From: Xenococcus sp. MO_188.B8 | GTDB taxonomy: Bacteria; Cyanobacteriota; Cyanobacteriia; Cyanobacteriales; Xenococcaceae | DNA: 64,000 nt | Reading direction: 5' to 3' | Assembly: GCA_030065615.1 (NCBI GenBank) | Contig: JASJDR010000004.1 | Location: 30,807 to 94,806 of the forward strand | In this document: in pieces, positions 46,834 through 55,643 of the stretch | Position numbering within the stretch: the stretch's first letter is position 1 | Layout of the letters: each line of letters begins with the position of its first letter | Position numbers and translations under genes: made by a program | Notes under the pieces: generated by a model | Database searches by the model: none | Told to the model about the DNA's origin: nothing | Seen by the model: only the letters and a program-made list of their open reading frames with translations

Positions 46834-48234
46834 TTAAATGTTTAGTCGGGATTTGGCTCTTGCGATCGCAGCTTTGACTTGCTCAAAACCTGTTCCACCA
46901 TAGCTATTGCGGGCAGAGACTACGGTTCGAGGAGCGATCGCTTGATAAATATCCGCTTCAAAAGCGGGATGGAGTTGTTGCCATTCTTCTAAGGTAAGAT
47001 CCTTAAGGAGTTTACCCACAGCAAGACTTTTTTTTACAACTTTCCCGACTAAATTATAAGCTTCACGGAAAGGAATGCCCTTAGCTGCTAAATAGTCGGC
47101 TACATCAGTAGCATTGGAAAAGTCTTCACCTACGGCATTATTTAATCTGGTGGTATTAAATTCAATCCCGTCTGCTAAGAGAATAGTCATCGCTTCTAGG
47201 GAAGCTTTGACCGTTTTAACCCCATCAAACAACCCTTCTTTATCTTCTTGTAAATCTTTGTTGTAAGCGAGGGGCAAACCTTTCATGATGACGAGCAAGG
47301 CTTGAAGATGCCCAAATACCCTGCCTGTTTTGCCCCTGACTAATTCAGGAACATCGGGATTTTTCTTTTGCGGCATAATACTAGAACCTGTAGCGCAGCT
47401 ATCTTTGAGCTTCACAAAATTAAATTCTTCTGATGCCCAAAGAATCATTTCTTCGCTTAAACGACTCAGATGTACCATAATTAGGCTAGCAGCACAGAGA
47501 AATTCAATCGCAAAATCGCGATCGCTGACTCCATCGAGACTATTTTCATAAACTGCGTCAAAATTCAGTAACTCGGCACTATATTGGCGATCGATGGGAA
47601 AAGTTGTTCCTGCTAAAGCGCCACAACCTAAAGGCGAAATATTAGTGCGTTTGTAGACATCTGCTAATCTCTCCCAATCCCTTTGTGCCATTTGGACATA
47701 GGCAAGTAGGTGATGAGCTAAACTCAGAGGCTGGGCTCTTTGGAGATGGGTATAACCAGGAATTAAAGTTTCAACATTATTTTCAGCTAATTCTAGTAAA
47801 ACAAGCTGGAATTCTCTTAATTTACCTCTAATATTGGTAATTTCTTCCCTGAGATATAGTCTGACATCCGTTCCTATCTGGTCATTTCGCGATCGCGCAG
47901 TATGGAGTTTTTTCCCCACATCACCGACAATTTCGGTCAGTCTCCTCTCGACGGCAAAATGAATATCTTCAGCTTCGACTCCTGGAGTAAATTCTCCTTG
48001 ATAATATTCCTGACGAATTTGTTCTAAACCTGCTACTAATTGAGCTACTTCTTCGGTTGTAATAATACCTGTTTGACCCAACATTTGGGCATGGGCGATC
48101 GAACCCGTGAGATCATATTCAATTAGTTCAATATCAAAACCAATACTAGCATTAAAAATCGCGATCGCGGGATGCAAAGCTGATTCAAAGCGATCGCTCC
48201 AAGTTGTTTTTTTTGTCACAGGGTTTTTAGTCAA
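46834..48234 (-). CDS. argH: Argininosuccinate lyase (466 aa)
   Basis: The last enzyme of arginine synthesis, splitting argininosuccinate to arginine and fumarate. Fumarase/aspartase-family signatures: [39 protein letters not shown], the superfamily signature [20 protein letters not shown], and [14 protein letters not shown]. Length is usual. It starts [20 protein letters not shown]. Confidence 0.96.
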   Translation of the reverse strand: MTKNPVTKKTTWSDRFESALHPAIAIFNASIGFDIELIEYDLTGSIAHAQMLGQTGIITTEEVAQLVAGLEQIRQEYYQGEFTPGVEAEDIHFAVERRLTEIVGDVGKKLHTARSRNDQIGTDVRLYLREEITNIRGKLREFQLVLLELAENNVETLIPGYTHLQRAQPLSLAHHLLAYVQMAQRDWERLADVYKRTNISPLGCGALAGTTFPIDRQYSAELLNFDAVYENSLDGVSDRDFAIEFLCAASLIMVHLSRLSEEMILWASEEFNFVKLKDSCATGSSIMPQKKNPDVPELVRGKTGRVFGHLQALLVIMKGLPLAYNKDLQEDKEGLFDGVKTVKASLEAMTILLADGIEFNTTRLNNAVGEDFSNATDVADYLAAKGIPFREAYNLVGKVVKKSLAVGKLLKDLTLEEWQQLHPAFEADIYQAIAPRTVVSARNSYGGTGFEQVKAAIARAKSRLNI

Positions 48235-48455
48235 TAGTTCTCAGTAAACAGTAGGTGTAAGGTAATGTCCCACGATTGGTGTTGTGACCGTACACAGTAA
48301 ATAATAAACGATTGGTCACCGGTCAAAATACAGATCAATCTGACAAGACATTGATCAAGTCTGCCGAGAGATGAGGCACTATAGATATGAATCATCATTT
48401 TTGGTCATTGAATACTAATAATAACCCATAAATATCAACTATTAACTAAATTTCT

Positions 48456-49028
48456 ATGGAAATTTTTATCGCTTTGTGTCTGGGAATTGCTTTGAGTGCA
48501 GCTTCTGGGTTTCGGGTATTTATGCCCCCTTTGGCAATGAGTTTAGCAGCTAATTATGGTGATTTTACGCTATCTCCTGGATTAGCTTGGATAGGGACGT
48601 ATCCTGCGATGATCGCTTTTGGCGTTGCCACCATAGTAGAAGTCTTGGCTTATTACATTCCTGTGGTGGATAACTTGCTGGATATGATAGAGATTCCGAC
48701 CGCTATTGCCGTGGGAACAGTTTTAACTGCTGCTAATTTGGGAGATATCAATCCTGTATTACAATGGTCGTTAGCAGTAATAGCTGGTGGTGGTACGGCG
48801 GGAATTATCGAGAGTGCAACCAGTGTCACCAGATTAGCCTCTACAGGAATGACTGGTGGAATTGGCAATGTCTTTTTGGCGACCATTGAAGCTTTGAGTG
48901 CTGCGGTACTATCTATATTGGCGTTAACTTTACCCTTACTAGCTGCTGGGTTGGTAATCGGGTTATTAGTATTTGCGATCGCGAAGTTAATTAAATTGAT
49001 TCCTTCTTTACTAAAAAAGCTCAGATAA
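48456..49028 (+). CDS. DUF4126-family membrane protein (190 aa)
   Basis: A hydrophobic protein with about five membrane segments and the DUF4126 pattern: ALCLGIALSAASGFRVFMPP at the start, then WIGTYPAMIAFGVATIVEVL, YYIPVVDNLLDMIEIPTAIA, GGGTAGIIESATSVTRLAST and a C-terminal hairpin. The family function is unknown. It lies divergent from argH across a 220-base gap with two partial direct repeats (ATTGGT(G/C)) but no other feature. Confidence 0.8.
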   Translation: MEIFIALCLGIALSAASGFRVFMPPLAMSLAANYGDFTLSPGLAWIGTYPAMIAFGVATIVEVLAYYIPVVDNLLDMIEIPTAIAVGTVLTAANLGDINPVLQWSLAVIAGGGTAGIIESATSVTRLASTGMTGGIGNVFLATIEALSAAVLSILALTLPLLAAGLVIGLLVFAIAKLIKLIPSLLKKLR

Positions 49029-49150
49029 TTAATAATTTATCTTGGCTCAAATCAATAGACCTCTTGCATAATTAATTGAGAGTATTTCTATTAAACTCTA
49101 TAAAACACCAATCACAATACATATGGGGATTATTAAAAGTTAAAAGAAAA

Positions 49151-50032
49151 ATGATTTTTGAAACTACTATATTCACGACAGTACTAATTAATGCCATAGG
49201 CTATACTGGAGCCTATTATTTAACCCATCACCGTAATCCTGACGAATTTGGGCTCGGGCTTCCGCGATCGCAAATTTATAGTTTGCCCACAGAATTAGGA
49301 CTGCAATATAGTAACCAAAAGATTGCAATTAATAATCAAGAATGGTTGTCCACCTGGTTGATTAAGGCTAAAGCTCCCCAAGGGACAGTTATCTTATTTC
49401 ATGGCAAAGAAAGTAGCAAAAGCAGCTTACTTGAGCAAGCCCAAATATTTAATAGTCGTAATTATGATGCTCTTCTGGTAGATTTTCGAGGCTCAGGAAA
49501 TTCTAGTGGTCATACTAGTACTGTCGGATTTAATGAAGGGGAAGATGTTGCCCTAGCAGTTAACTATATTCAGCAATTCAATGCGGAGCAACCGATAATT
49601 CTCTATGGGATTTCTATGGGAAGTGCTGCTATTTTAAAAGCGATCGCAGATAATCAAGTTAAACCAGATGGCATTATTTTAGAACTGCCTTTTACTCGTC
49701 TTTTAAATGCCGTTAAAAATAGGTTAAAAATCTATAATATTCCATCTTTTATTATGGGAGAGCTAGTAGTTTTCTGGGGTGGCATTCAACATCGTTTTGA
49801 TGGGTTTAGTCATAATCCGATTGACTATACAAAAACTGTAGATTGCCCTACTTTAATCTTTTCAGGCGATCGCGATCCTCTAGTTTCAGTAGATGAAGTC
49901 AAACAGATGCATAATAACTTAAGTGCGCCTAAGAAATTAGTAGTTTTTCCTAATGCGGGACATCAGTTATTAGTCAAAGTAGATCGTCAACTTTGGCAAG
50001 AAAACGTAGAAACATTAATTAATGAACTTTAA
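49151..50032 (+). CDS. Alpha/beta-hydrolase, membrane-anchored (293 aa)
   Basis: It begins with one hydrophobic segment (MIFETTIFTTVLINAIGYTG), then a serine hydrolase fold: GTVILFHGKESSKSSL (oxyanion region), LLVDFRGSGNSSGHTS, the nucleophile elbow LYGISMGSAAIL (Ser in GISMG), the acid in FSGDRDPLVS and the histidine in FPNAGHQLLV. All three catalytic residues are present. An upstream TTG would add 25 residues overlapping the AGACCTCTTGCA repeat; the ATG at 49151 is preferred. Substrate is unknown. Confidence 0.8.
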   Translation: MIFETTIFTTVLINAIGYTGAYYLTHHRNPDEFGLGLPRSQIYSLPTELGLQYSNQKIAINNQEWLSTWLIKAKAPQGTVILFHGKESSKSSLLEQAQIFNSRNYDALLVDFRGSGNSSGHTSTVGFNEGEDVALAVNYIQQFNAEQPIILYGISMGSAAILKAIADNQVKPDGIILELPFTRLLNAVKNRLKIYNIPSFIMGELVVFWGGIQHRFDGFSHNPIDYTKTVDCPTLIFSGDRDPLVSVDEVKQMHNNLSAPKKLVVFPNAGHQLLVKVDRQLWQENVETLINEL

Positions 50033-50223
50033 AAGATTTGCTGACCAGGGTTTTACGCTTCAGATAAAACGTAGCAAACAACTCTAAATTTGATGAGATT
50101 GGGCAATAAATGAATTTTTCTGAGTTGTAATCCTGAACTTTTCTGAACTTTGAGGTATTTTTTCGGCTGAAGATTTCCCACATACTGATCATCAAAGAAA
50201 TCAATACCTCAAGGAGAAATATC

Positions 50224-50523
50224 ATGCAATTACGTTTTTTAGGTCACGACTCGCGCGTTCCTTCTCTTGGTGCGCGTTCTCAAATTAATAATAATCAAGT
50301 CGATTATAGACAGTACTCCCAATCTCAGAAGTTAACAACAGTCAATTCAGTTGAAAAACAACCTTCTAAAATAAGACTCTTAATCTTATTCATGGTAACT
50401 ATTGCTCTATATGCTTTTAGCATCAGTGAGTTGAGCAAAACTTTTACTAAGATCTTAGAAGCAGCAGTTCAAGAAGCTATTCAAGATTATCATCCAACAA
50501 TGATTAGGGTGCCAAAACTATGA
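50224..50523 (+). CDS. Small single-span membrane protein with DUF4278-like start and a repeat in its coding sequence (99 aa)
   Basis: A strong AAGGAG precedes the ATG. The start MQLRFLGHDSR resembles DUF4278 (xLxxxG) proteins. Residues 11-18 (VPSLGARS) are encoded by the dispersed repeat CCTTCTCTTGGTGCGCGTTC, which also occurs inverted at 7614-7633. A repeat has therefore been accepted in frame. One membrane helix follows (IRLLILFMVTIALYAFSI), and a helix ends in a conserved-looking IQDYHPTMIRVPKL. The next gene overlaps its stop (ATGA). The function is unknown. Confidence 0.6.
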   Translation: MQLRFLGHDSRVPSLGARSQINNNQVDYRQYSQSQKLTTVNSVEKQPSKIRLLILFMVTIALYAFSISELSKTFTKILEAAVQEAIQDYHPTMIRVPKL

Positions 50524-50705
50524 AGATTCTAACAATTTGCCCCTGTTGTTCTAACACTATGCTTTACCACATTAGTAATCATCAAGGCTATTGGTTTTGC
50601 CGTAGCTGTTGGCAAAAAATGCCTGACTTAGGCGAAGTTATAAGTAGTCGCGCCATCGATCAAGAACCGAAATACTTATTTCGGCAAGCCAAATACAATA
50701 CATAA
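50520..50705 (+). CDS. Small zinc-ribbon-like protein (61 aa)
   Basis: The ATG overlaps the preceding stop (ATGA), which implies translational coupling. Two Cys pairs, CPCC (residues 8-11) and CRSC (27-30), with GYWFCRSCWQKMP, form a likely zinc ribbon. The rest is short and polar. Family is not recognised. After it, an AGGAGAAATATTATC leader like that of the preceding gene is followed by GTGATGAAATAA, apparently a decayed third copy of the start region. Confidence 0.55.
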   Translation: MKILTICPCCSNTMLYHISNHQGYWFCRSCWQKMPDLGEVISSRAIDQEPKYLFRQAKYNT

Positions 50706-50765
50706 CATTAACAGGAGAAATATTATCGTGATGAAATAATAGTTAGCTAAATTTTGTTGAGCAAT

Positions 50766-51551
50766 TTATGCAGTAAGCTGTTCTAGCTTTTGGAGAGCTT
50801 GTTGTAACTGACGGTCTTTTTCTTTTAACTCTTGTTGTAGACGTCGCACTTTTAATTGATTTTCCACTCTAGCTAAGACCTCAACCGTCTTAAAGGGCTT
50901 ACTAATATAGTCACTTCCTCCCACAGAAAAAGCTTTAACTTTATCCCAGGCTTCATTAAGAGCGCTGACAAAAATCACTGGAATGTCTTGGGTTTGAGGA
51001 TTGGCTTTAAGTCTTTGACAGACGGTATAGCCGTCTAACTCTGGCATATGAATATCTAATAAGATTAGATCGGGACATGCTCTGGGAATTGCTTGGAGGG
51101 CAACTTTTCCATTAAGCGCCTGTTGGACTTCATATCCTTGTTCTTCGAGTAAATCAGACAAGAGTCTGAGATTTTGTGGATGATCGTCCACTAAAAGAAT
51201 CGTCCCCTTTTCCGCAGCTGTGGGAGCAACAGGCACAGAAGATTTAATTACGGGTGGCTGCTCAATTACAGATGGCTGATGACGGATCTGCTGCTCCAAG
51301 ATAGCTTTAAGGTTAGATTTGGTAATTTTTTGGTCAAAAGCTTGAGATAGAAGTTGCCAGAGTTTAGGTGCAACATCTTGCTTAACATATTTCGGAGAAT
51401 AGCCACATTCTTCCGCTAACTGGTCATAGGTTTTTCTCCCTTCTTGGAGAGTTGTAATGAGAATAGTGCGCTGCAAATCGTTTAAATAAATTCCTATTTT
51501 ATTGTGAACCGATTCTTCGGCAAACCCTAAAAGCTCTTCAAAATTACTCAT
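50766..51551 (-). CDS. Response regulator with VMAP-type N-terminal HTH (261 aa)
   Basis: Residues 1-85 (LNDLQRTILITTLQEGRKTY, DQLAEECGYSPKYVKQDVAP) match the helix-turn-helix that precedes vWA-MoxR-associated proteins in cyanobacteria. Residues about 115-235 form a CheY-type receiver: ILLVDDHPQNLRLLSDLL, phosphoacceptor Asp in DLILLDIHMPELDGY, and the conserved Thr/Lys in DYISKPFKTVEV. A coiled coil (VRRLQQELKEKDRQLQQAL) ends the protein. It is divergent from the hybrid kinase, a likely partner. Confidence 0.85.
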   Translation of the reverse strand: MSNFEELLGFAEESVHNKIGIYLNDLQRTILITTLQEGRKTYDQLAEECGYSPKYVKQDVAPKLWQLLSQAFDQKITKSNLKAILEQQIRHQPSVIEQPPVIKSSVPVAPTAAEKGTILLVDDHPQNLRLLSDLLEEQGYEVQQALNGKVALQAIPRACPDLILLDIHMPELDGYTVCQRLKANPQTQDIPVIFVSALNEAWDKVKAFSVGGSDYISKPFKTVEVLARVENQLKVRRLQQELKEKDRQLQQALQKLEQLTA

Positions 51552-51690
51552 TTAACCAAGACTTTTTCTAAACTGCAACAAGCTAAAATCTCAAACACTG
51601 CTAACTTAAATAATAATAATATTAAGTGGTTCTAGTTTAAAGCGATCGAAATAATTACCTAGTGCTACATATCGCAATTGAGAAAGAGAG

Positions 51691-51882
51691 ATGCTCAAGA
51701 GAATCCTGAACCAGACTATTCATAAAATGCCTCTGCGGACAACTTTGATCGTACCTTTTGTGTTGCAAATTGCGATCGCAGTTGGTTTGGTGAGTTACCT
51801 TTCCTATCGGAATAGTCAATTAATAATACTAGCAGAAAACTATCAATTTGATAAGATTTTGCAATTACTGAATTTTTCTTAA
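51691..51882 (+). pseudogene. Collapsed hybrid-kinase gene: sensor N-terminus joined to kinase C-terminal tail (63 codons)
   Basis: The first part, MPLRTTLIVPFVLQIAIAVG then LVSYLSYRNSQ, is the membrane start typical of cyanobacterial sensor kinases. It is followed at once by ILAENYQFDKILQLLN, which is the C-terminal tail of the intact kinase (TLAENYQFDEILRLLN). The 47 bases at 51828-51874 match 54640-54686 at 44 positions. An internal deletion between the two ends of a once complete paralogue is the simplest history. It might still make a 63-residue membrane peptide. Confidence 0.6.
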
Positions 51883-52009
51883 TTCTAATGCCGAACTTTT
51901 CTCACTGACTTAGGTGAAGTGAAAATATTTGAAACATCGTCAATGAAATCTTGTTGAAATTAACTATAGTTGTTTTAGATGGTTGTGTTCAAATTATAGT
52001 TTTAGATTG

Positions 52010-54688
52010 ATGAATATCATAGATCCAGGAGACAGCAACCCCCTACAGGCTGAGGTCAACAGGCTGCAACAACAACTAGACTATGTCACTGAAGCAAAAG
52101 GCGAACTTGAACTCTTGCTAGAAACAGTTACGGAGCATTCGACCAATCTCGAAAATGAGATTCTCCATAAAAATCAGAATCTGCTCGGCTACATCGCTCA
52201 GGTCAACAAAGTGACAGCTGCCGCTGCTGCGGTGGAGGAGGATTGCTTCGATCCTCAGAGCCTGAACGATGTCTCCGCTCGTACTGATGAATTGGGAAGA
52301 CTGGCACGAGTCTTTACTCAAACCATGCAAACCATCAAATTACGGGAACAGCAATTGCAGCGAGAGAAGGACTTCTCTGACATTTTGATTGTCAGTGTTC
52401 CAGGTGTATTTTACCTCTATGATCGCTGGGGAAATCTGGTTCGGTGGAATGATCGCTTTCAGCAAGTTTTGGGCTATTCTCCTCAAACTATGAAGGGTTT
52501 TGCCGTACTAGACACCGTTGTACCAGAAGATCGCGAAGTGATTGCCCAGCACATTGAGGTAGTAATTCGAGAGGGTGAAAGCATTGCGGAAACCCAACTT
52601 CTGACCAAAACAGGTGAAAAAATTCCCTACTACGTGACGGGTCGTCGAATCTTCATTGATGATGAGCTGTATCTGTTGGGAATGGGACTGGATATTAGCG
52701 ATCGCAAACGGGCTGAACGAGCCCTAGAACAAGCCAATCAAGAATTAGAGCAAAAAGTAGCTGAACGGACAGCTTCTCTAGTAGAAAGCCAAAGAACTCT
52801 GGCCACCCTAATGAGTAATCTACCAGGAATGGCCTACCGCTGTCTCAATGACCCAGACTGGACTATGATTTTTGTTAGTGAAGGATGTCATAGTTTAACG
52901 GGTTATTCACCTGAGTATTTAGCAGAAAACCACTTAGTTAAGTATAGTCAATTGATTCATCCAGAAGAGCGAGACAGGGTCGAGCGAGAGGTAAAAAAGG
53001 CTCTGGCTGACAAAAGATCATTTCAGCTTACCTATCCTATCTTTACTCAACAGGGAAAGGAAAAATGGGTTTGGGAACAAGGACAAGGGATATTTAACTC
53101 TGAGGGAGAAATAGAATTTATTGAGGGTTTTATTACTGATATTAGTGATTTGATTAGAGCCGAACAAGCCCTAGAACAAAGCAACCAAGAATTACGCGAA
53201 ACTCTACAACGGCTAGAAGCAACTCAAGTAGAACTTCAAAAAGCTAAAGAAAAGGCGGAAACTGCTAATCAAGCCAAATCAGAATTTTTAGCTAATATGA
53301 GTCATGAGCTCAGAACTCCCCTCAACAGTATTATTGGCTTTGCTCAAATTCTCAGCAAAGACAGCTCCTTTAAACCAGAAAAACAGCAACGCTTGAGTAT
53401 TATTAACCGCAGTGGCGAACATTTACTATCTTTAATTAACGATATTTTGGAGATGTCCAAAATTGAAGCGGGTCAAATCAGTCTCAATGAAACATCTTTT
53501 GACCTCCACGATCTGCTTCAAAATATGCAAGAGATGTTTTGTCTCAAATTACAAAACAAAGGACTGCAATTTTTATTAGAATTTGATGCCAATTTACCGA
53601 ACTATATCACTACTGATGATGCCAAACTGCGACAAGTTTTAATTAATTTAATTGGCAATGCCGTTAAATTTACCGAACAAGGCGGGATAGTTTTAAAAGC
53701 TCAAGTTAAACTACATAAGACCAATAACCAACATCAACTTAAATTAGAAGTAGAAGATACAGGTCCAGGGATTGCCCCAGAAGAACTTGATAAGTTATTT
53801 GTGCCCTTTGAACAAACCACCGCCGGGCGCAAAATCAAACAGGGTACGGGATTGGGACTATCTATCAGCCGCAAGTTTACTCAGCTGATGGGGGGAGATC
53901 TTACTGTGAGAAGCACATTAGGTGTCGGGACTTGTTTTCAATGCTCGATTCCGATTTGTCTGATTGACCGGGAGACTTCTACTGTCAAAACAGCTCATAG
54001 TAACGTGATTGGTTTAGCACCGAATCAACCTGAATATCGTATTTTAGTAGTGGATGATGAGGCCGACAATCGCCTATTATTGTTAGATTTACTGATTCCA
54101 GTAGGTTTGGCGGTGCAGCAAGGTAGTAATGGTAGAGAAGCGACAGAGATCTGGCAAGCATGGCACCCCCATCTGATCTGGATGGATTTGCGGATGCCTG
54201 AGATGAATGGATATGAAGCTACCAAACAGATTAGACAAGCAGAATCAGAATTAGACCAACAAGCATCTTCAACTAAGATTATTGCCCTGACAGCTAGTGC
54301 CCGAAAAGAAGAGCGAGACCATACTCTGGGATCAGGTTTTGATGATTTTGTCATCAAGCCTTTCAAGGAAGAAACTATTTGGGAGAAGATTAGCCAACAT
54401 CTCGGGGTTAAATTTATTTACCAGCAGTCTGCTAAGGTCAATGGTCAACAACTGGAAACAAATATTAATGGTCAAGAAATAGTTCGCCCAACAGATTTAT
54501 CAGAAGACTTAAAGACTATGCCCTCTGATTGGTTAGAGAAGCTGCAACAAGCTTCTAGTCAACTCAAAGGGAAAAAAGTCATGCAGTTAATTCAAATTAT
54601 TCCTGCAGAAAAAACAGCTCTTACTGCTCAATTAACAACACTAGCAGAAAACTATCAATTTGATGAAATTTTGCGATTACTGAATTAG
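52010..54688 (+). CDS. Hybrid sensor histidine kinase, soluble, with two PAS domains (892 aa)
   Basis: Order: a coiled-coil/HAMP-like start (LQAEVNRLQQQLDYVTEAKG; TDELGRLARVFTQTMQ), PAS1 (FSDILIVSVPGVFYLYDRWG), a coil, PAS2/PAC (MAYRCLNDPDWTMIFVSEGC), a coiled coil, HisKA (FLANMSHELRTPLNSIIGFA, phospho-His), HATPase (NLIGNAVKFT, DTGPGIAP, GTGLGLSI) and a receiver (LVVDDEADNRLLLLDLL; phospho-Asp in LIWMDLRMPEMNGYE). It ends with a short helical tail. No membrane segment remains, while the relic upstream carries one, so the two may once have been neighbouring kinases. The ATG at 52010 is preferred to a TTG at 51983. Confidence 0.9.
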   Translation: MNIIDPGDSNPLQAEVNRLQQQLDYVTEAKGELELLLETVTEHSTNLENEILHKNQNLLGYIAQVNKVTAAAAAVEEDCFDPQSLNDVSARTDELGRLARVFTQTMQTIKLREQQLQREKDFSDILIVSVPGVFYLYDRWGNLVRWNDRFQQVLGYSPQTMKGFAVLDTVVPEDREVIAQHIEVVIREGESIAETQLLTKTGEKIPYYVTGRRIFIDDELYLLGMGLDISDRKRAERALEQANQELEQKVAERTASLVESQRTLATLMSNLPGMAYRCLNDPDWTMIFVSEGCHSLTGYSPEYLAENHLVKYSQLIHPEERDRVEREVKKALADKRSFQLTYPIFTQQGKEKWVWEQGQGIFNSEGEIEFIEGFITDISDLIRAEQALEQSNQELRETLQRLEATQVELQKAKEKAETANQAKSEFLANMSHELRTPLNSIIGFAQILSKDSSFKPEKQQRLSIINRSGEHLLSLINDILEMSKIEAGQISLNETSFDLHDLLQNMQEMFCLKLQNKGLQFLLEFDANLPNYITTDDAKLRQVLINLIGNAVKFTEQGGIVLKAQVKLHKTNNQHQLKLEVEDTGPGIAPEELDKLFVPFEQTTAGRKIKQGTGLGLSISRKFTQLMGGDLTVRSTLGVGTCFQCSIPICLIDRETSTVKTAHSNVIGLAPNQPEYRILVVDDEADNRLLLLDLLIPVGLAVQQGSNGREATEIWQAWHPHLIWMDLRMPEMNGYEATKQIRQAESELDQQASSTKIIALTASARKEERDHTLGSGFDDFVIKPFKEETIWEKISQHLGVKFIYQQSAKVNGQQLETNINGQEIVRPTDLSEDLKTMPSDWLEKLQQASSQLKGKKVMQLIQIIPAEKTALTAQLTTLAENYQFDEILRLLN

Positions 54689-54737
54689 ACCTCTTGCACA
54701 ATTAAAAAAGCTAGAACCATCACCACTGATTGCGGTC

Positions 54738-54766
54738 TAATGAGCTCTCAATTGAAAGCTCATTAC
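54738..54766. repeat. Perfect hairpin after the kinase gene
   Basis: TAATGAGCT and AGCTCATTA form nine perfect pairs around CTCAATTGAA. It follows the AGACCTCTTGCA motif at the end of the kinase gene. Confidence 0.55.
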
Positions 54767-54838
54767 AGAAAAAATATTCGCGAGTACCAATCGCAAATTA
54801 TTTTGCTGTTTGTCCAAATTCTCATACCAACAAAAAAA

Positions 54839-54880
54839 ACAGGGTAAAAACTAAATTAATGTTTCTGCCCTGTAATTATT
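54839..54880 (+). terminator. Terminator-like hairpin in kinase downstream region
   Basis: ACAGGG and CCCTGT pair across an AT-rich loop, followed by AATTATTTTT. The whole gap of about 340 bases between the kinase and the PSRP-3 gene holds no gene. Confidence 0.45.
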
Positions 54881-55028
54881 TTTATAAACAAAAATAAAGA
54901 TTAAAATAGATAACTTTATTTAGTGAATATTGGTCTTTAGTGGCAGTGGAGGTAGATAAGTTAGCGATTGGGCAATAATTAACCAGCTTGCCAATCAATA
55001 CTTAACTTATTACTTCCGCGCAGCGCTA

Positions 55029-55331
55029 CTAGTTAGTTCCACTAAAAACTACATCAGGAAACTTGGTTTGAGCTTGTAACATAGTAGTTTTCTTGCCATA
55101 CTCTTGCCAAAAGTTAATTACTTCTGTAGCCTTGTTAAGAATACCAATCCGTTCTTCTTCAGTAATCCAATGTTTTGCTTCTAGTTCCTCTTTGAGTTGC
55201 TGCCAAGCATCATTACGAGGCCAGAAAAAATATGCAGTCAAAGGGCTTGTGCCTTTACCTACCACCTGATCAACTGCGATCGCAACATCTTTATCTAACC
55301 AAAGAATTTTTAAAGTAAACCTAGACTCCAA
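55029..55331 (-). CDS. Ribosomal protein PSRP-3/Ycf65 (100 aa)
   Basis: A cyanobacterial and plastid-specific 30S ribosomal protein. The product reads [20 protein letters not shown], then [40 protein letters not shown] and [10 protein letters not shown] at the end, matching the family. The start is a TTG with a strong GGAGG five bases before it. No ATG exists in range, so an unusual initiator is well supported here. Confidence 0.92.
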   Translation of the reverse strand: MESRFTLKILWLDKDVAIAVDQVVGKGTSPLTAYFFWPRNDAWQQLKEELEAKHWITEEERIGILNKATEVINFWQEYGKKTTMLQAQTKFPDVVFSGTN

Positions 55332-55412
55332 TTCCGCCTCCGACGTTAATTATGAAATAATTTTAGACATTCTTCTGGGGTCTATTATATCAAACAGAGT
55401 ACCAAAGCTATT

Positions 55413-55616
55413 ATGAAAATTTTGCGTTATTCATCTTTTTGGTTTTTTTGTTTTACAGTGCTGTTTCTGCTCTCCCTCGATTTTTGGGCTTGGGAGCAGG
55501 ACATTACTATCGGCTGGGGGAATCTTCCTGTTTGGATATTCTATTTTGTGGGATTGCAAATATCTTTGGCGATCGCTTTATGGGTTTTTACTCAAAAATT
55601 TTGGACAACAAATTAA
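55413..55616 (+). CDS. Small membrane protein paired with a sodium symporter (67 aa)
   Basis: Two hydrophobic helices (FWFFCFTVLFLLSLDFWAW and VWIFYFVGLQISLAIALWVF) on a short loop. Its position 27 bases ahead of an SSS-family symporter recalls the DUF3311/YhdT-type small partners that precede such symporters, probably a stabilising subunit. This is inferred from context; the sequence itself is not diagnostic. A second overlapping frame (55439-55621) is rejected. Confidence 0.6.
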   Translation: MKILRYSSFWFFCFTVLFLLSLDFWAWEQDITIGWGNLPVWIFYFVGLQISLAIALWVFTQKFWTTN

Positions 55617-55643
55617 AATAATTTTCAATTTATTTACAAGTCA

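Noticed and set aside
55439..55621. Second frame overlapping the small membrane protein gene
   Set aside because: The other frame has a membrane topology and position fitting a symporter partner.
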